From NCBI GenBank assembly GCA_964624765.1, contig CAZUZO010000001.1, forward strand, positions 1 through 64,000: DNA of 64,000 nt, read 5' to 3'. Positions 37,464 through 46,774 of this stretch are shown piece by piece (the first letter of the stretch is position 1; every line of letters begins with the position of its first letter). A program made the translations under genes and the position numbers. The stretch comes from JAGTVB01 sp964624765 (GTDB lineage: Bacteria; Pseudomonadota; Gammaproteobacteria; HK1). Below the pieces are notes generated by a model. That model was given only the letters and a program-made list of their open reading frames with translations. It ran no database searches and was not told where the DNA came from.

Positions 37464-39622
37464 ATGCTGGGCCTCGTACTGCTCTTGGGCGGCGCTGGGG
37501 TGCACGCGCGGCAGGGTGCGGAGCCGTTTGTTGTCGAGGATATGCGACTCGAAGGACTGCAGCGCATCTCGGCCGGCACCGTCTTTAATTACCTACCGGT
37601 GCAGATCGGCGATTCGATAGATGCCAGTCGAGTGGCCGAGGCGATTCGCGCGCTTTATGGCACTGGCTTTTTTAGTGACGTCAGCCTGGGGCGCGAGGGC
37701 GCGACGCTGGTGGTCTCGGTGGTGGAACGGCCGTCCATCGCTGAAATCGAGTTCTCAGGTAACAAATCGGTGGGAACCGAGCAGCTCTTGGAATCCCTAA
37801 AGCAGGTGGGGTTTGCGACCGGGCAGGTGTTTAACCGCTCTACCTTTGATCAGGTGGAGCAGGAGCTGCAGCGAACGTATTTTAGCCTTGGGAAGTATGC
37901 GGCCGAGATCAAGAGCACGGTGACACCATTGGAGCGTAACCGCGTGGCCATCCGCTTTGAGATCGCTGAAGGCCAGGTCGCCAAGATCCGGCGTATCAAT
38001 GTTGTTGGCAACGAGGTCTACGATGACGATAAGCTTCTTGCCCTCTTTAAACTGAAGGCAGCGGGCTGGCGGACGCTGTTGTCCAGCGCTGACCAATATT
38101 CCAAGCAGAAGCTGGCCGCCGATCTTGAGGTGCTGCGCTCCTATTATCTCGACCGCGGCTACATCAACTTCAACATCGATTCGACCCAGGTCTCCATCAC
38201 GCCGGACAAAAAGCACATCTACATCACAATCAACGTCACCGAGGGAGGTCGGTATACGGTCAATGACATCAAGTTAGCGGGGGATCTGATCGTTCCCGAA
38301 GAGGAATTGTTTCCCAACGTCACGATCAATCGCGGCGATGTATTCTCGAGGCAGAGCGTGACCGATACGACTCAGCGTCTTACCGAGCGATTAGGCGAAG
38401 AGGGCTATGCCTTCGCCAATGTCAACGCGGTCCCGGAGATCGATGAACAGGAGCAAGAAGTGGCCCTGACGTTTTTCATCGATGCGGGCAAGCGGGTTTA
38501 TGTGCGCCGCATCAACTTCAAGGGCAACACCAAGACTCGGGACGAAGTGCTGAGAAGGGAAATGCGCCAACTGGAGGGAGGCTGGTTCTCTACCCGGGCC
38601 GTGGAGCGTTCTAGGGTGCGCCTGGAGCGCCTCGGTTATTTCAGCGAGGTGAACGTGGAGACACCGCCGGTTCCGGGTACCGCCGATCAGGTCGATGTCG
38701 ACATCAGCGTGGTGGAACAGCCCTCGGGAAGTTTCGTCGCCGGTTTGGGTTTTTCCCAGGCCCAGGGGATTGTGATCAACGCCAGCATCAGCCAAGATAA
38801 CTTTCTCGGGACCGGGGATCGGGTCAAGGCTATCTTTAACACCAGCAAAATTAATCGGATATTCAGTATTTCCTACCTTGATCCCTACTACACTCTGGAC
38901 GGTATCAGCCGGGGCTTCGACGCCTATTATGAGGACATCGATGCGGCCGCCGCTAACATCTCCGACTATACCCTCGATCGCATCGGCGGTGGCGGCCGGT
39001 TGGGTATCCCTACCAGCGAGTTCGATTTCTTGAACCTCGGATTGATCGCGGAGCAGCGTCGCTTCCGTATCGGTGCTTTCCCCTCAGAGGAAGTACTGCA
39101 GTTTCAGGAGGACAACGGCGACCGCTTCTTGGAGTTTCTCCTGACTGCCAGCTGGTCGCGCGATGACCGTAATCGTCGCATCTTCCCCGATCGTGGTATG
39201 CTGAATCGGGTTGCCGGTGAGCTGGCGGTGCCGGGCAGCGACCTCACGTTCTATAAACTCACCTACCAGAACCAGACCTTCGTGCCTTTGTATCCCCCTT
39301 ATACGATGATGTTGGGTGGCGAGGTAGGCTATGGCGACGGTTACGGCAACACCCAAGAGCTGCCGCTTATCGATAATTTCTTCGCCGGCGGTATTCGAAC
39401 AGTGCGCGGGTTCGAAGCCAATACTCTTGGGCCGAGAGACTCCCTGGGCCAGCCACTGGGGGGCAGCTTTAAGTTGGTGGGTAATGTGGAGCTGCTGCTG
39501 CCGATTCCCTTCGTGCAAGACATTCGATCGGTTAGACTCTCAGGCTTCTTTGATATTGGTAACGTGTTTGCCTCGGTGGATGATTTCGATGTGAGCGAGC
39601 TTCGGTATTCGGTCGGCATCGG
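37464..39622 (+). CDS. bamA: Outer membrane assembly factor BamA (3' end in an assembly gap)
   Basis: Essential outer-membrane protein insertase. A signal sequence is followed by five POTRA domains (first near FVVEDMRLEGLQRIS) and the beta-barrel (FFAGGIRTVRGFE, SGFFDIGNVFAS). The end is lost in a 100-N gap. By comparison with the family about 40 residues are missing. The start is uncertain. ATG 37464 gives a signal peptide with no basic residue. The in-frame GTG at 37416, inside the repeat, would add QQVFLHALRASWLAR and a basic n-region. Confidence 0.95.
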
Positions 39623-39722
39623 NNNNNNNNNNNNNNNNNNNNNNNNNNNNNNNNNNNNNNNNNNNNNNNNNNNNNNNNNNNNNNNNNNNNNNNNNNNNNN
39701 NNNNNNNNNNNNNNNNNNNNNN
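39623..39722. other. Assembly gap (100 N)
   Basis: Exactly 100 undefined bases, a conventional placeholder for a gap of unknown size. The reading frame across it has no meaning. The flanks show that it hides the bamA 3' end and most of skp, so the true gap is probably about 0.5 kb or more. Confidence 0.98.
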
Positions 39723-39791
39723 GAGGAGGTCGTTTCCCGTTTGACCGACGAGTTCAAGCGATCCGGCAAAGACCGCGGATCGAGGCGTTAG
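39723..39791 (+). CDS. skp: C-terminal remnant of a Skp/OmpH-like chaperone gene (partial)
   Basis: 22 codons after the gap, [20 protein letters not shown] followed by two arginines and a stop, do not resemble the aromatic C-terminal strand that ends BamA. They fit the variable C-terminal end of the periplasmic chaperone Skp, normally encoded between bamA and lpxD. The assignment rests on synteny and on this short tail only. Confidence 0.6.
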   Translation, partial: EEVVSRLTDEFKRSGKDRGSRR

Positions 39792-39810
39792 CAGGATCCC
39801 GGCCTTGGCC

Positions 39811-40860
39811 ATGTCTTTATTGGAATTGTCAGGGCATATCGGGGCGCGATTGCACGGTGACCCGGATATGAGGGTTCACCGGATAGGCACCCTGAAGGAT
39901 GCGCAACCGGGCGACTTGAGTTTCTTTGCTAATTATCGGTATCGCCGACAGCTGGAGACTACGGAAGCCTCTGCGGTGATCCTGGCGGCGGATGCTTTAA
40001 GTTTTTGCCACGTGGCTGCGTTGGTGGTAGATAACCCGTATGTTGGGTTTGCCCGCGCAGCAGCGCTGTTTGCGCCCTTCCAGGAGCGGCCGGTGGGCAT
40101 TCATCCAACTGCCTGGGTAAGCCCCGATGCCGTCGTGCACGAAACGGCTTGGGTAGGACCTCAGGCTTCAGTGGCGGCGCGGGCACGCATCGATGCCGGG
40201 GTACGGATAGGTCCAGGCTGTATCATTGCAGAAGATGTGGCGATCGGCGAAGCGACCGAGCTCGTGGCCCGTGTGACCTTGTGTCGAGGTATTCGAGTGG
40301 GGAAGCGGGGTCTGTTTCATCCTGGCGTGGTGATCGGTGCCGACGGCTTCGGCATCGCCAATGACCAAGGGATCTGGATCAAGGTGCCGCAGCTTGGCAG
40401 CGTGCGCATCGAAGATGATGTCGAGATCGGCGCCAATACGACCATCGATCGGGGCACTATCGAAGACACCGTGGTCGAGAGGGGGGTGAAGATCGACAAC
40501 CAGGTGCAGATTGGTCACAACGTTCGCGTCGGTGCGCATACCGCCATCGCTGGATGTGTGGCCATTGCCGGCAGCGTGCGTATCGGCAAACGCTGCGCCA
40601 TCGGTGGAGCCGCCTCTATCGCAGGCCATCTCGAGATTGCCGATGATGTGCACTTGACCGCTGCCTCGGAGGTCTCGAAGTCCATCCTCCGGCGCGGCAC
40701 CTACTCGTCGGGGATGCCGGTACAGGAAAATCGGCTGTGGCGGAAAAACATCGCGCGGCTCCGCCATCTGGATGATCTCGCGCGGCGGATAAAGCGCTTG
40801 GAAAATCACTATGGGTTGACCGAAGGTCAAAATGAGCCGCTGTGGGAGTCACCGGAGTGA
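39811..40860 (+). CDS. lpxD: UDP-3-O-acylglucosamine N-acyltransferase
   Basis: Third step of lipid A synthesis. It has 349 residues from the ATG at 39811 (a TTG lies six bases earlier). An N-terminal uridine-binding domain is followed by left-handed beta-helix hexapeptide repeats ([32 protein letters not shown]) and a helical C terminus ([17 protein letters not shown]). Confidence 0.96.
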   Translation: MSLLELSGHIGARLHGDPDMRVHRIGTLKDAQPGDLSFFANYRYRRQLETTEASAVILAADALSFCHVAALVVDNPYVGFARAAALFAPFQERPVGIHPTAWVSPDAVVHETAWVGPQASVAARARIDAGVRIGPGCIIAEDVAIGEATELVARVTLCRGIRVGKRGLFHPGVVIGADGFGIANDQGIWIKVPQLGSVRIEDDVEIGANTTIDRGTIEDTVVERGVKIDNQVQIGHNVRVGAHTAIAGCVAIAGSVRIGKRCAIGGAASIAGHLEIADDVHLTAASEVSKSILRRGTYSSGMPVQENRLWRKNIARLRHLDDLARRIKRLENHYGLTEGQNEPLWESPE

Positions 40861-40905
40861 ACGTCGCAGGTGATACTGTCCGATGTTCCGGTACCCGCCT
40901 CCCTC

Positions 40906-41123
40906 AGAAGCTGTCTTAAAAATGTCACGAGCGCCGGCAGAGCAAGGCGCACGGTGGCGACAGAATCGTCGGGAACGATTTTGAACAGCTGGAAGCGGGC
41001 CCCGAAGGGGCGAGTCCCAAGGATGGGGCGAGTAACAACCGGAGTGTACAAGGGAGTACATGAGGATTGCGAGCCGCTGTGTAACGCGCTCAGGCAAGCG
41101 CAGTAGTTATTAAAACAGCTTCT
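40906..41123 (+). repeat. Family B repeat, full length (copy B4)
   Basis: 218 bases, ends AGAAGCTGTCTTAAAAATG and TTATTAAAACAGCTTCT, with the same central block as copy B3 (GGGCCCCGAAGGGGCGAGTC). It is followed 75 bases later by a family A copy, so the lpxD-fabZ gap is almost wholly repeat. Confidence 0.92.
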
Positions 41124-41197
41124 CAGGGATACGAGGCGATGGAGCGGGGACATCGCGTCATGTGTTTGTTAGCGGGACCCTCGTAAGGTCCCCACGT

Positions 41198-41335
41198 TCA
41201 GAGCTTGTGAAAAAACCGTCGCGAGCGGCACGAGAGCCAGAAGGACGGCGCCAAGCCGAGAGACATATCGAATAGATAGGCGAGTACCGCCCAACGCCGC
41301 TATCGTGTCGTGTAGCAGGTTTTTTCACAAGCTCT
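41198..41335 (+). repeat. Family A repeat, full length (copy A9)
   Basis: 138 bases with perfect 18-base inverted ends AGAGCTTGTGAAAAAACC and GGTTTTTTCACAAGCTCT. The interior has GTCGCGAGCGG, GAGACATATCGAATAGATAG and ACCGCCCAACGCCGCTATCG. It ends 31 bases before fabZ. Confidence 0.94.
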
Positions 41336-41366
41336 CAGGTCATTTGCAGCCTGTGGAATAAACGCC

Positions 41367-41816
41367 ATGGCCGAGATGGACATCAAAGACGTGTTGCGGT
41401 ACCTGCCCCACCGGTACCCCTTCTTGCTTATCGACCGCGTTATCGAATGCACACCAGGATCCTCGCTGGTGGCACTCAAGAACGTCACCTTCAATGAGCC
41501 GTTTTTTGCCGGTCATTTTCCCCATCGGCCCATCATGCCCGCGGTGCTCATTCTGGAAGCGATGGCTCAGGCGACCGGAATCCTGGCGCTGCGTACGCTC
41601 GATACCTTGCCGTCGGAGGAGGCGGCATACTATTTTGTCGGTATCGACAATGCTCGCTTCCGGCAGCCTGTGGAGCCGGGGGATCAGCTATTCATCGAGG
41701 TGACTCTGATGCGAAACGTGCGCACGATCTGGAAAGCAAACTGCGAGGCTAAGGTCAACGGTGGCGTGGTTGCCGGCGCCGAGCTACTCGGCGCCTTAAA
41801 GGGGCGTGATGGGTGA
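41367..41816 (+). CDS. fabZ: 3-hydroxyacyl-ACP dehydratase FabZ
   Basis: Dehydrates beta-hydroxyacyl-ACP in fatty acid synthesis. It has 149 residues with [13 protein letters not shown] and the hot-dog catalytic segment [19 protein letters not shown] (catalytic His and Glu). It overlaps lpxA by four bases. Confidence 0.97.
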   Translation: MAEMDIKDVLRYLPHRYPFLLIDRVIECTPGSSLVALKNVTFNEPFFAGHFPHRPIMPAVLILEAMAQATGILALRTLDTLPSEEAAYYFVGIDNARFRQPVEPGDQLFIEVTLMRNVRTIWKANCEAKVNGGVVAGAELLGALKGRDG

Positions 41817-42583
41817 TTCACCCGACGGCGATGGTGCATGCCGATGCCTGTCTGGCGGCCGGTGTGCGGGTGGGTCCTGGATGTATCATCGGCGCTGGTG
41901 TAGAGGTGGGGGAGAATACCTGGATCGGTGCGTACTGTGTCATCAATGGGCCCACACGGATCGGTACGAACAATCGCATCTACCAGTTCAATTCCATCGG
42001 TGATGTTCCGCAAGACAAGAAGTATCACGGGGAGATGAGCTACCTTGAGATAGGCGACCGCAATGTCATCCGGGAATACTGCACATTCAATCGTGGGACC
42101 GAGTTGGGAGGGGGCATCACTCGGGTCGGGAATGACAATTGGATCATGGCCTATGTGCACATTGCCCACGACTGCGCCGTGGGCAGCCATACTGTCATGG
42201 CTAACGGGACGACTCTTGCTGGACACGTCGCGGTCGACGATTATGCCACCTGCGGAGCATTTACCATGGTGCATCAGTTTTGCCGCATCGGCGGTTATAG
42301 TTTCTCCGCCATGGGATCGGTGATCTTAAAGGATGTGCCCCCCTTCGTCATCGTGGCCGGCAACTCGGCAAGACCCCGGGGTTTGAACACCGAGGGCCTA
42401 CGACGGCATGGTTTTGCCCCGGAAACCATCCGCGGCCTGCGCAACGCCTATAAGACACTCTACAAGAAGGGATTGAGCCTCGAGCAGGCGACCGAGCAGC
42501 TGCACACGCTGGCCGCCGAATGCGATCCGGTGAGGGCCATTCTGGAGTTCCTCGGCCAGTCGCGGCGTGGCCTGATACGCTGA
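41813..42583 (+). CDS. lpxA: UDP-N-acetylglucosamine O-acyltransferase
   Basis: First step of lipid A synthesis, transferring a hydroxyacyl chain from ACP. It has 256 residues with a GTG start overlapping the fabZ stop (GTGA). Left-handed beta-helix repeats begin [20 protein letters not shown], with the active-site region [11 protein letters not shown] and a C-terminal helical domain. A second LpxA-like gene lies at 43825-44640. Confidence 0.96.
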   Translation: MIHPTAMVHADACLAAGVRVGPGCIIGAGVEVGENTWIGAYCVINGPTRIGTNNRIYQFNSIGDVPQDKKYHGEMSYLEIGDRNVIREYCTFNRGTELGGGITRVGNDNWIMAYVHIAHDCAVGSHTVMANGTTLAGHVAVDDYATCGAFTMVHQFCRIGGYSFSAMGSVILKDVPPFVIVAGNSARPRGLNTEGLRRHGFAPETIRGLRNAYKTLYKKGLSLEQATEQLHTLAAECDPVRAILEFLGQSRRGLIR

Positions 42584-42608
42584 TCCGGTAGGCCGCCGCT
42601 CATCCGCT

Positions 42609-43784
42609 ATGGCCTATTCAAAGGCAGCGAAGGGGATTCGACTGCGCGTCGCCATCGTCGCTGGGGAACCGTCCGGTGATGCGTTGGGTGCGGGCCTGTT
42701 GCGGGCACTCGCCGTGCACCACCCGGCGCTGGAGATCGAGGGCATCGGGGGTGAACAGATGATCCGCGCCGGGTGCCGCAGTCTTTATCCCCTGGAGCGG
42801 CTGAGCGTCATGGGATTGGTGGAGGTTCTTGGTCGCTATCCGGAGATCCTCAGGCTGCGCAGGCGCTTGGTAGCGCGCTGGCTCGCTGACCGACCCGATG
42901 TTTTCATCGGTATCGATGCCCCCGATTTCAACTTGGCCGTGGAAGCGCAGTTGCGGCGGGCCGGTATTGCGGCTGTGCACTATGTCAGCCCCCAGGTGTG
43001 GGCCTGGCGGCGTTATCGCATGCGTGGCATCGCTCGAGCGGTGGACTGCATGTTGATACTGTTTCCGTTCGAGGAGGTCGTTTACCAACACCATCAGGTG
43101 CCGGTACGTTACGTGGGCCATCCGCTGGCGGATCAGATCCCCATGCGGGTAGCGCCGATAGCCGCGCGGCAAAGCCTTGGCCTGGCGGTCGATGGGGAGG
43201 TGGTGGCGCTGCTACCCGGCAGCCGCCGGCAAGAGATCCAGCGGTTGGCTCCGACGATGATGGCGACCGCTCGCTGGTTACTGGTCCGACGGCAGGGGCT
43301 GCGGTTTGTTTTACCGGTGGCGGCGCCGATGGCAGATTACGTTGCGAAGCTAGCCCGATCCCTCGGCCAGGGATTGCCGCTAACCCTTGTGGAGGGCGAG
43401 GCTCGCACCGCCATGGCGGCTGCCGATGTCGTGCTGGTGGCGTCGGGGACCGCCACTTTGGAGGCGCTACTGCTCAAACGGCCGATGGTGATCGCCTATC
43501 GTACGGCATGGCTCACCTACCATTTGGCCAAGGCTCTGGTCCAGGTCCGCCATGTTGGACTCCCGAACCTGCTGGCGGGCCGCTCACTGGTCCCGGAGTT
43601 GCTACAGAACCAGGCCAATCCCTCGATGCTCGGCGCCGCCGTGTTGCAGTGGCTGGAGCGACCGCAGCAGCGCGCAGCATTGCAAGGGGAGTTCGACCGC
43701 ATCCACACCAGCCTACGCCAAGGGGGCGATGAACGGGCTGCAGAAGCCGTGCTTGAGTTGCTGCGACGGCGGGGGAAACTGTAG
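42609..43784 (+). CDS. lpxB: Lipid-A-disaccharide synthase
   Basis: Condenses UDP-2,3-diacylglucosamine with lipid X to form the lipid A disaccharide. It has 391 residues with VAGEPSGDALGAGLLRAL, YVSPQVWAWR and LLPGSRRQEI. It converges on the second LpxA-like gene. Confidence 0.97.
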   Translation: MAYSKAAKGIRLRVAIVAGEPSGDALGAGLLRALAVHHPALEIEGIGGEQMIRAGCRSLYPLERLSVMGLVEVLGRYPEILRLRRRLVARWLADRPDVFIGIDAPDFNLAVEAQLRRAGIAAVHYVSPQVWAWRRYRMRGIARAVDCMLILFPFEEVVYQHHQVPVRYVGHPLADQIPMRVAPIAARQSLGLAVDGEVVALLPGSRRQEIQRLAPTMMATARWLLVRRQGLRFVLPVAAPMADYVAKLARSLGQGLPLTLVEGEARTAMAAADVVLVASGTATLEALLLKRPMVIAYRTAWLTYHLAKALVQVRHVGLPNLLAGRSLVPELLQNQANPSMLGAAVLQWLERPQQRAALQGEFDRIHTSLRQGGDERAAEAVLELLRRRGKL

Positions 43785-43824
43785 GTCTCCTGACCGCGGT
43801 TCGCGGCAGTGAACGGTGAGACTG

Positions 43825-44640
43825 CTAGCCCGGGTGCGCGGCTGGATCTTGCCGCGAACCGCGGTTTCGTTCGGCGCGTGCGTAGCCGCGTTGGCTGCCG
43901 CTGGCGAAGAAATCGGCCCACACTTGGAGGAAGGGATTCGGTAGCTGTTGGCGCAGCCATAGCAAGAAGTCACCGAGGGGTTCGCGGTACACACAGAAAC
44001 GCCGGTAGGCGCTCTTTAACCCTGGGACTGCCGCGGCGGGGTAGGCCGAGCGCCGGATGCCGACTCGGTTTAGCCCATAGAGGGCGTTGTCGCGCGCCAT
44101 CACGGTGAAGGGTAGGACGTCTTGGCTCACCCGCGCCAGCCCGCCTACCATGGCCAACTCACCCACCCGAGCAAACTGGTGGACCGCGGCACCTCCTCCC
44201 AGATTGGCGCGATCCTTGATCTGCACATGACCGGCGAGATTGACGCCATTGGCCAGGATGATCTGATCGCCGAGCCGACAATCGTGCCCCACGTGACTAT
44301 AGGCCATGAAGTAATTGCGGTCACCGATGATGGTCTGACCGGTGTCGCGGGTGCCTCTATGAATGGTGACATACTCTCCGAACCAGTTGCCGTCACCGAT
44401 CACGAGCCGCGTGGATTCGCCCCGGTCACCAAAGGACTGGGGTTCGCCGCCCAAGCAGGCGCCACGCATCAAACGATTACCGTGTCCTATGCTGACCGAG
44501 GCGTAGATATGGCAACCGGCCCCGATGTCATTGTTATCGCTGAGCAGGGCTCCGGGCTCGATAACGGTGAAGGGTCCGACGACACAGCCCTCCCCCAGGC
44601 GGGCGTTATCTCCGACGATGGCCGTGGGGTGAATGGTCAC
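43825..44640 (-). CDS. Second LpxA-like acyltransferase
   Basis: LpxA paralogue of 271 residues (start GTG 44640 giving TIHPTAIVGDN; GTG 44646 is also possible, and further upstream the frame overlaps the next gene). Beta-helix repeats and a C-terminal helical domain are complete. The active-site region reads YSHVGHDCRLG. It lies about 95 bases downstream of an oxidoreductase gene of the GnnA type, so it may use an aminated or oxidised UDP-GlcNAc derivative (inference). Confidence 0.88.
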   Translation of the reverse strand: MTIHPTAIVGDNARLGEGCVVGPFTVIEPGALLSDNNDIGAGCHIYASVSIGHGNRLMRGACLGGEPQSFGDRGESTRLVIGDGNWFGEYVTIHRGTRDTGQTIIGDRNYFMAYSHVGHDCRLGDQIILANGVNLAGHVQIKDRANLGGGAAVHQFARVGELAMVGGLARVSQDVLPFTVMARDNALYGLNRVGIRRSAYPAAAVPGLKSAYRRFCVYREPLGDFLLWLRQQLPNPFLQVWADFFASGSQRGYARAERNRGSRQDPAAHPG

Positions 44641-44734
44641 AGCCACGGTGTCAACGACCCCGAGACGTTTGCCCCACTGCGGCGGCGGGTAGGTTGAACC
44701 AGCCTGCTCGGAGCCTCTGGGCAGGGTGGTGCAC

Positions 44735-45685
44735 TCACGAGGCGCCGGCTCGTATGCGATGGGTGATCTCGGCGGCAAGCTGCAAGGCCCTGGCCGCCTG
44801 GGCGCCGCTGACCACCGGTTGGTCACGGGTCAGGACACAGCGCGCAAAGGATCTGAGTTCGTTGGCCAATGGCTCGCCTTTCTCGATGGGCACCGACTCG
44901 CAAGTAATACCGGCGGCCGATTTGCGTCGGATCTCCCCCGTTTGTCGGAGATAATCGAGGGAGATGTAAGCGTCCTCCAGGAACACGCGGAACTTGCGCG
45001 TCGGTTCCGGCGTGATGCGGCTACTGGTGAGGTTGGCAACGCAACCGTCCGCGAACAATAGGCGCACGTTGGCGATGTCTTCTGTTGGGCTCAAAACCGG
45101 CACCCCGACGGCGCGCAGCTCGCAGACGGGCGAGTGAACCAGGTGCAAGATGACTTCCAAGTCATGAATCATCAGATCGAGGACGACGCTCACCTCTGTG
45201 CCCCTCGGTGGCAGGCCCGGGCGCGGCGGGGGATAGGGCGCTAGCCGGTGAGCCTCGATGAAGCGAGGTCTTGCCAACATTTGCTCGAGAAAGGCAAAGG
45301 CCGGATTGAATCGCTCGATGTGACCGACCTGTAATACCCGCTGTCGCTCCGCCGCTAGCGCTACTAGGGCTTGCGCTTGCGCCGTAGTCTCGGTGATCGG
45401 CTTTTCCACCAGCAGGTGCAGGTCGCTTGCCAGCAACTGGCTGGCGATGCGATGGTGCTGGTCCGTCGGCACCACGATGCTGGCTGCCTCGATGTCGGCT
45501 GCCAGGGCTTCCAGGGAGGGGTAGGCCTTGGTCTGGTAGCGCGCCGCCACGTCGGCCGCCCGCTCGGGGTGCACATCATAGATACCCACGAGCTCGGCTT
45601 CCGGAAGCAAGGCATAGATCCGAGCGTGGTGCTCTCCCAGCGAACCGACGCCTACTACCCCGACCCGAACAGTCTCCCTCTTCAT
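44735..45685 (-). CDS. Gfo/Idh/MocA oxidoreductase, GnnA-like
   Basis: NAD-dependent sugar dehydrogenase of 316 residues from the ATG at 45685, with GAGG upstream. It has the Rossmann motif VGVVGVGSLGEHHARIY, VEKPIT and HIERFNPAF. It resembles GnnA, which oxidizes UDP-GlcNAc at C3 before amination by GnnB for amide-linked lipid A, as in Acidithiobacillus. It is clustered with an lpxA paralogue, but no gnnB aminotransferase is in the window. The GnnA role is inference. Confidence 0.85.
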   Translation of the reverse strand: MKRETVRVGVVGVGSLGEHHARIYALLPEAELVGIYDVHPERAADVAARYQTKAYPSLEALAADIEAASIVVPTDQHHRIASQLLASDLHLLVEKPITETTAQAQALVALAAERQRVLQVGHIERFNPAFAFLEQMLARPRFIEAHRLAPYPPPRPGLPPRGTEVSVVLDLMIHDLEVILHLVHSPVCELRAVGVPVLSPTEDIANVRLLFADGCVANLTSSRITPEPTRKFRVFLEDAYISLDYLRQTGEIRRKSAAGITCESVPIEKGEPLANELRSFARCVLTRDQPVVSGAQAARALQLAAEITHRIRAGAS

Positions 45686-45878
45686 GTCACCTCGCTGATA
45701 TCTTGACACATCCCATGCGATGCGGTGATGGACCCGCCCACCGGCTGTCAGCCTCGGCGCTTGTGCCACAACCCGGTTGACAGCGGGAACACGAGCCATC
45801 CTGCTCCCTGCCTATTGACAGTTGGATTAGCCAGTTGCCACAAGCCAGCGGCGCTCCCCCTCTGCCTATGGTACGGCG

Positions 45879-46096
45879 TTGGTCGTCGTTTCGGCAGCTT
45901 GATGACCTTTGCCCTTGGGGCAGCCGAAGGCTTGGGCGCCAACGGTGCGCTCCAGAGCAACCCTGACGTAACCGTTCAACCCCCCCCCAGCGGATTGCGG
46001 GCCTTACGAAGGTAAGTCTTTGAACCATCTATCACAGGCTCCCTAAAAAGGGTGAGGGGTCTGAACGGTTACACCCTGACAAAACGATGACCATGG
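45879..46096 (+). repeat. Family C repeat, interrupted (copy C2)
   Basis: Left end TTGGTCGTCGTTTCGGC, GGGGCAGCCGAAGGCTTGGG in the interior, and right end AAACGATGACCATGGCC. About 90 interior bases present in copies C1 and C3 are missing. The right arm is split by a nested 105-base element at 45968-46072. It lies upstream of rnhB. Confidence 0.85.
45968..46072. mobile_element. Nested IS66-like MITE with 8-base target duplication
   Basis: 105 bases with perfect 11-base inverted ends GTAACCGTTCA and TGAACGGTTAC, flanked immediately on both sides by the 8-base direct repeat ACCCTGAC (45960-45967 and 46073-46080). GTAA termini and 8-base duplications are typical of the IS66 family. There is no coding capacity. 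Removing the insert and one duplication restores the family C end seen at 50434-50450. Confidence 0.9.
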
Positions 46097-46150
46097 CCTA
46101 TGGTACTATGGCGGGCGTTGTATTGGGGCTAGCCAACGGAGTTTTATTCT

Positions 46151-46762
46151 ATGGAGTTGGTAGCCGGCGTGGATGAGGCGGGGCGGGGCCCCCTTGCCGG
46201 CCCTGTTTTTGCGGCAGCGGTGATCTTCGATGGGAAAGCGCCGGTGCAGGGGGTCCGTGATTCCAAACAGCTCACGCCCCGGCGCCGGGAGCAGCTGGCG
46301 GAACGGATCGCCGCACAGGCGTTGGCTTGGGCCATCGGGTACGCTACGGCAGAAGAGATCGACGCATTGAATGTCCTGCAGTCTAGCCTGCTGGCCATGG
46401 GTCGGGCAGTCCGGGGTTTGACACCGGTGCCTCACCGGGTGCTGGTGGATGGGCGCCAATGCCCAGCGTTGGCGGTCCCGGTTCAGGGCATCGTCAAAGG
46501 GGACGCGTTGGTACCGGTCATCAGCGCAGCTTCGATCTTAGCCAAGGTGGCTCGAGACCGGGAGATGTTGGCGTTACACGAGATCTATCCCCAGTACGGA
46601 TTCGCCCAGCACAAGGGTTACCCGACCTCGGCCCATCTTGCAGCGCTGCGCCGCTATGGGCCCTGTCCCATCCATCGCCGAACTTTCCGTCCGGTGCAAG
46701 CACTGCTGGATTTTTCTTTCCCGCTCTCGCCATCGGTGTGGCATCAATCGCCCACCCACTAG
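46151..46762 (+). CDS. rnhB: Ribonuclease HII
   Basis: Cleaves RNA of RNA-DNA hybrids and removes misincorporated ribonucleotides. It has 203 residues with [20 protein letters not shown] at the N terminus and a DGR motif near 100. GGAG lies nine bases upstream of the ATG. The lpxB-rnhB-dnaE order is conserved in gammaproteobacteria, although here the lpxA2/gnnA-like pair and repeats intervene. Confidence 0.96.
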   Translation: MELVAGVDEAGRGPLAGPVFAAAVIFDGKAPVQGVRDSKQLTPRRREQLAERIAAQALAWAIGYATAEEIDALNVLQSSLLAMGRAVRGLTPVPHRVLVDGRQCPALAVPVQGIVKGDALVPVISAASILAKVARDREMLALHEIYPQYGFAQHKGYPTSAHLAALRRYGPCPIHRRTFRPVQALLDFSFPLSPSVWHQSPTH

Positions 46763-46774
46763 AGGTCGCTGCCG

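Noticed and set aside
37296..39791. Single 831-residue BamA reading frame across the N run
   Set aside because: The N run is a placeholder of unknown true length. The end after the gap does not look like BamA, and the start lies within a repeat.
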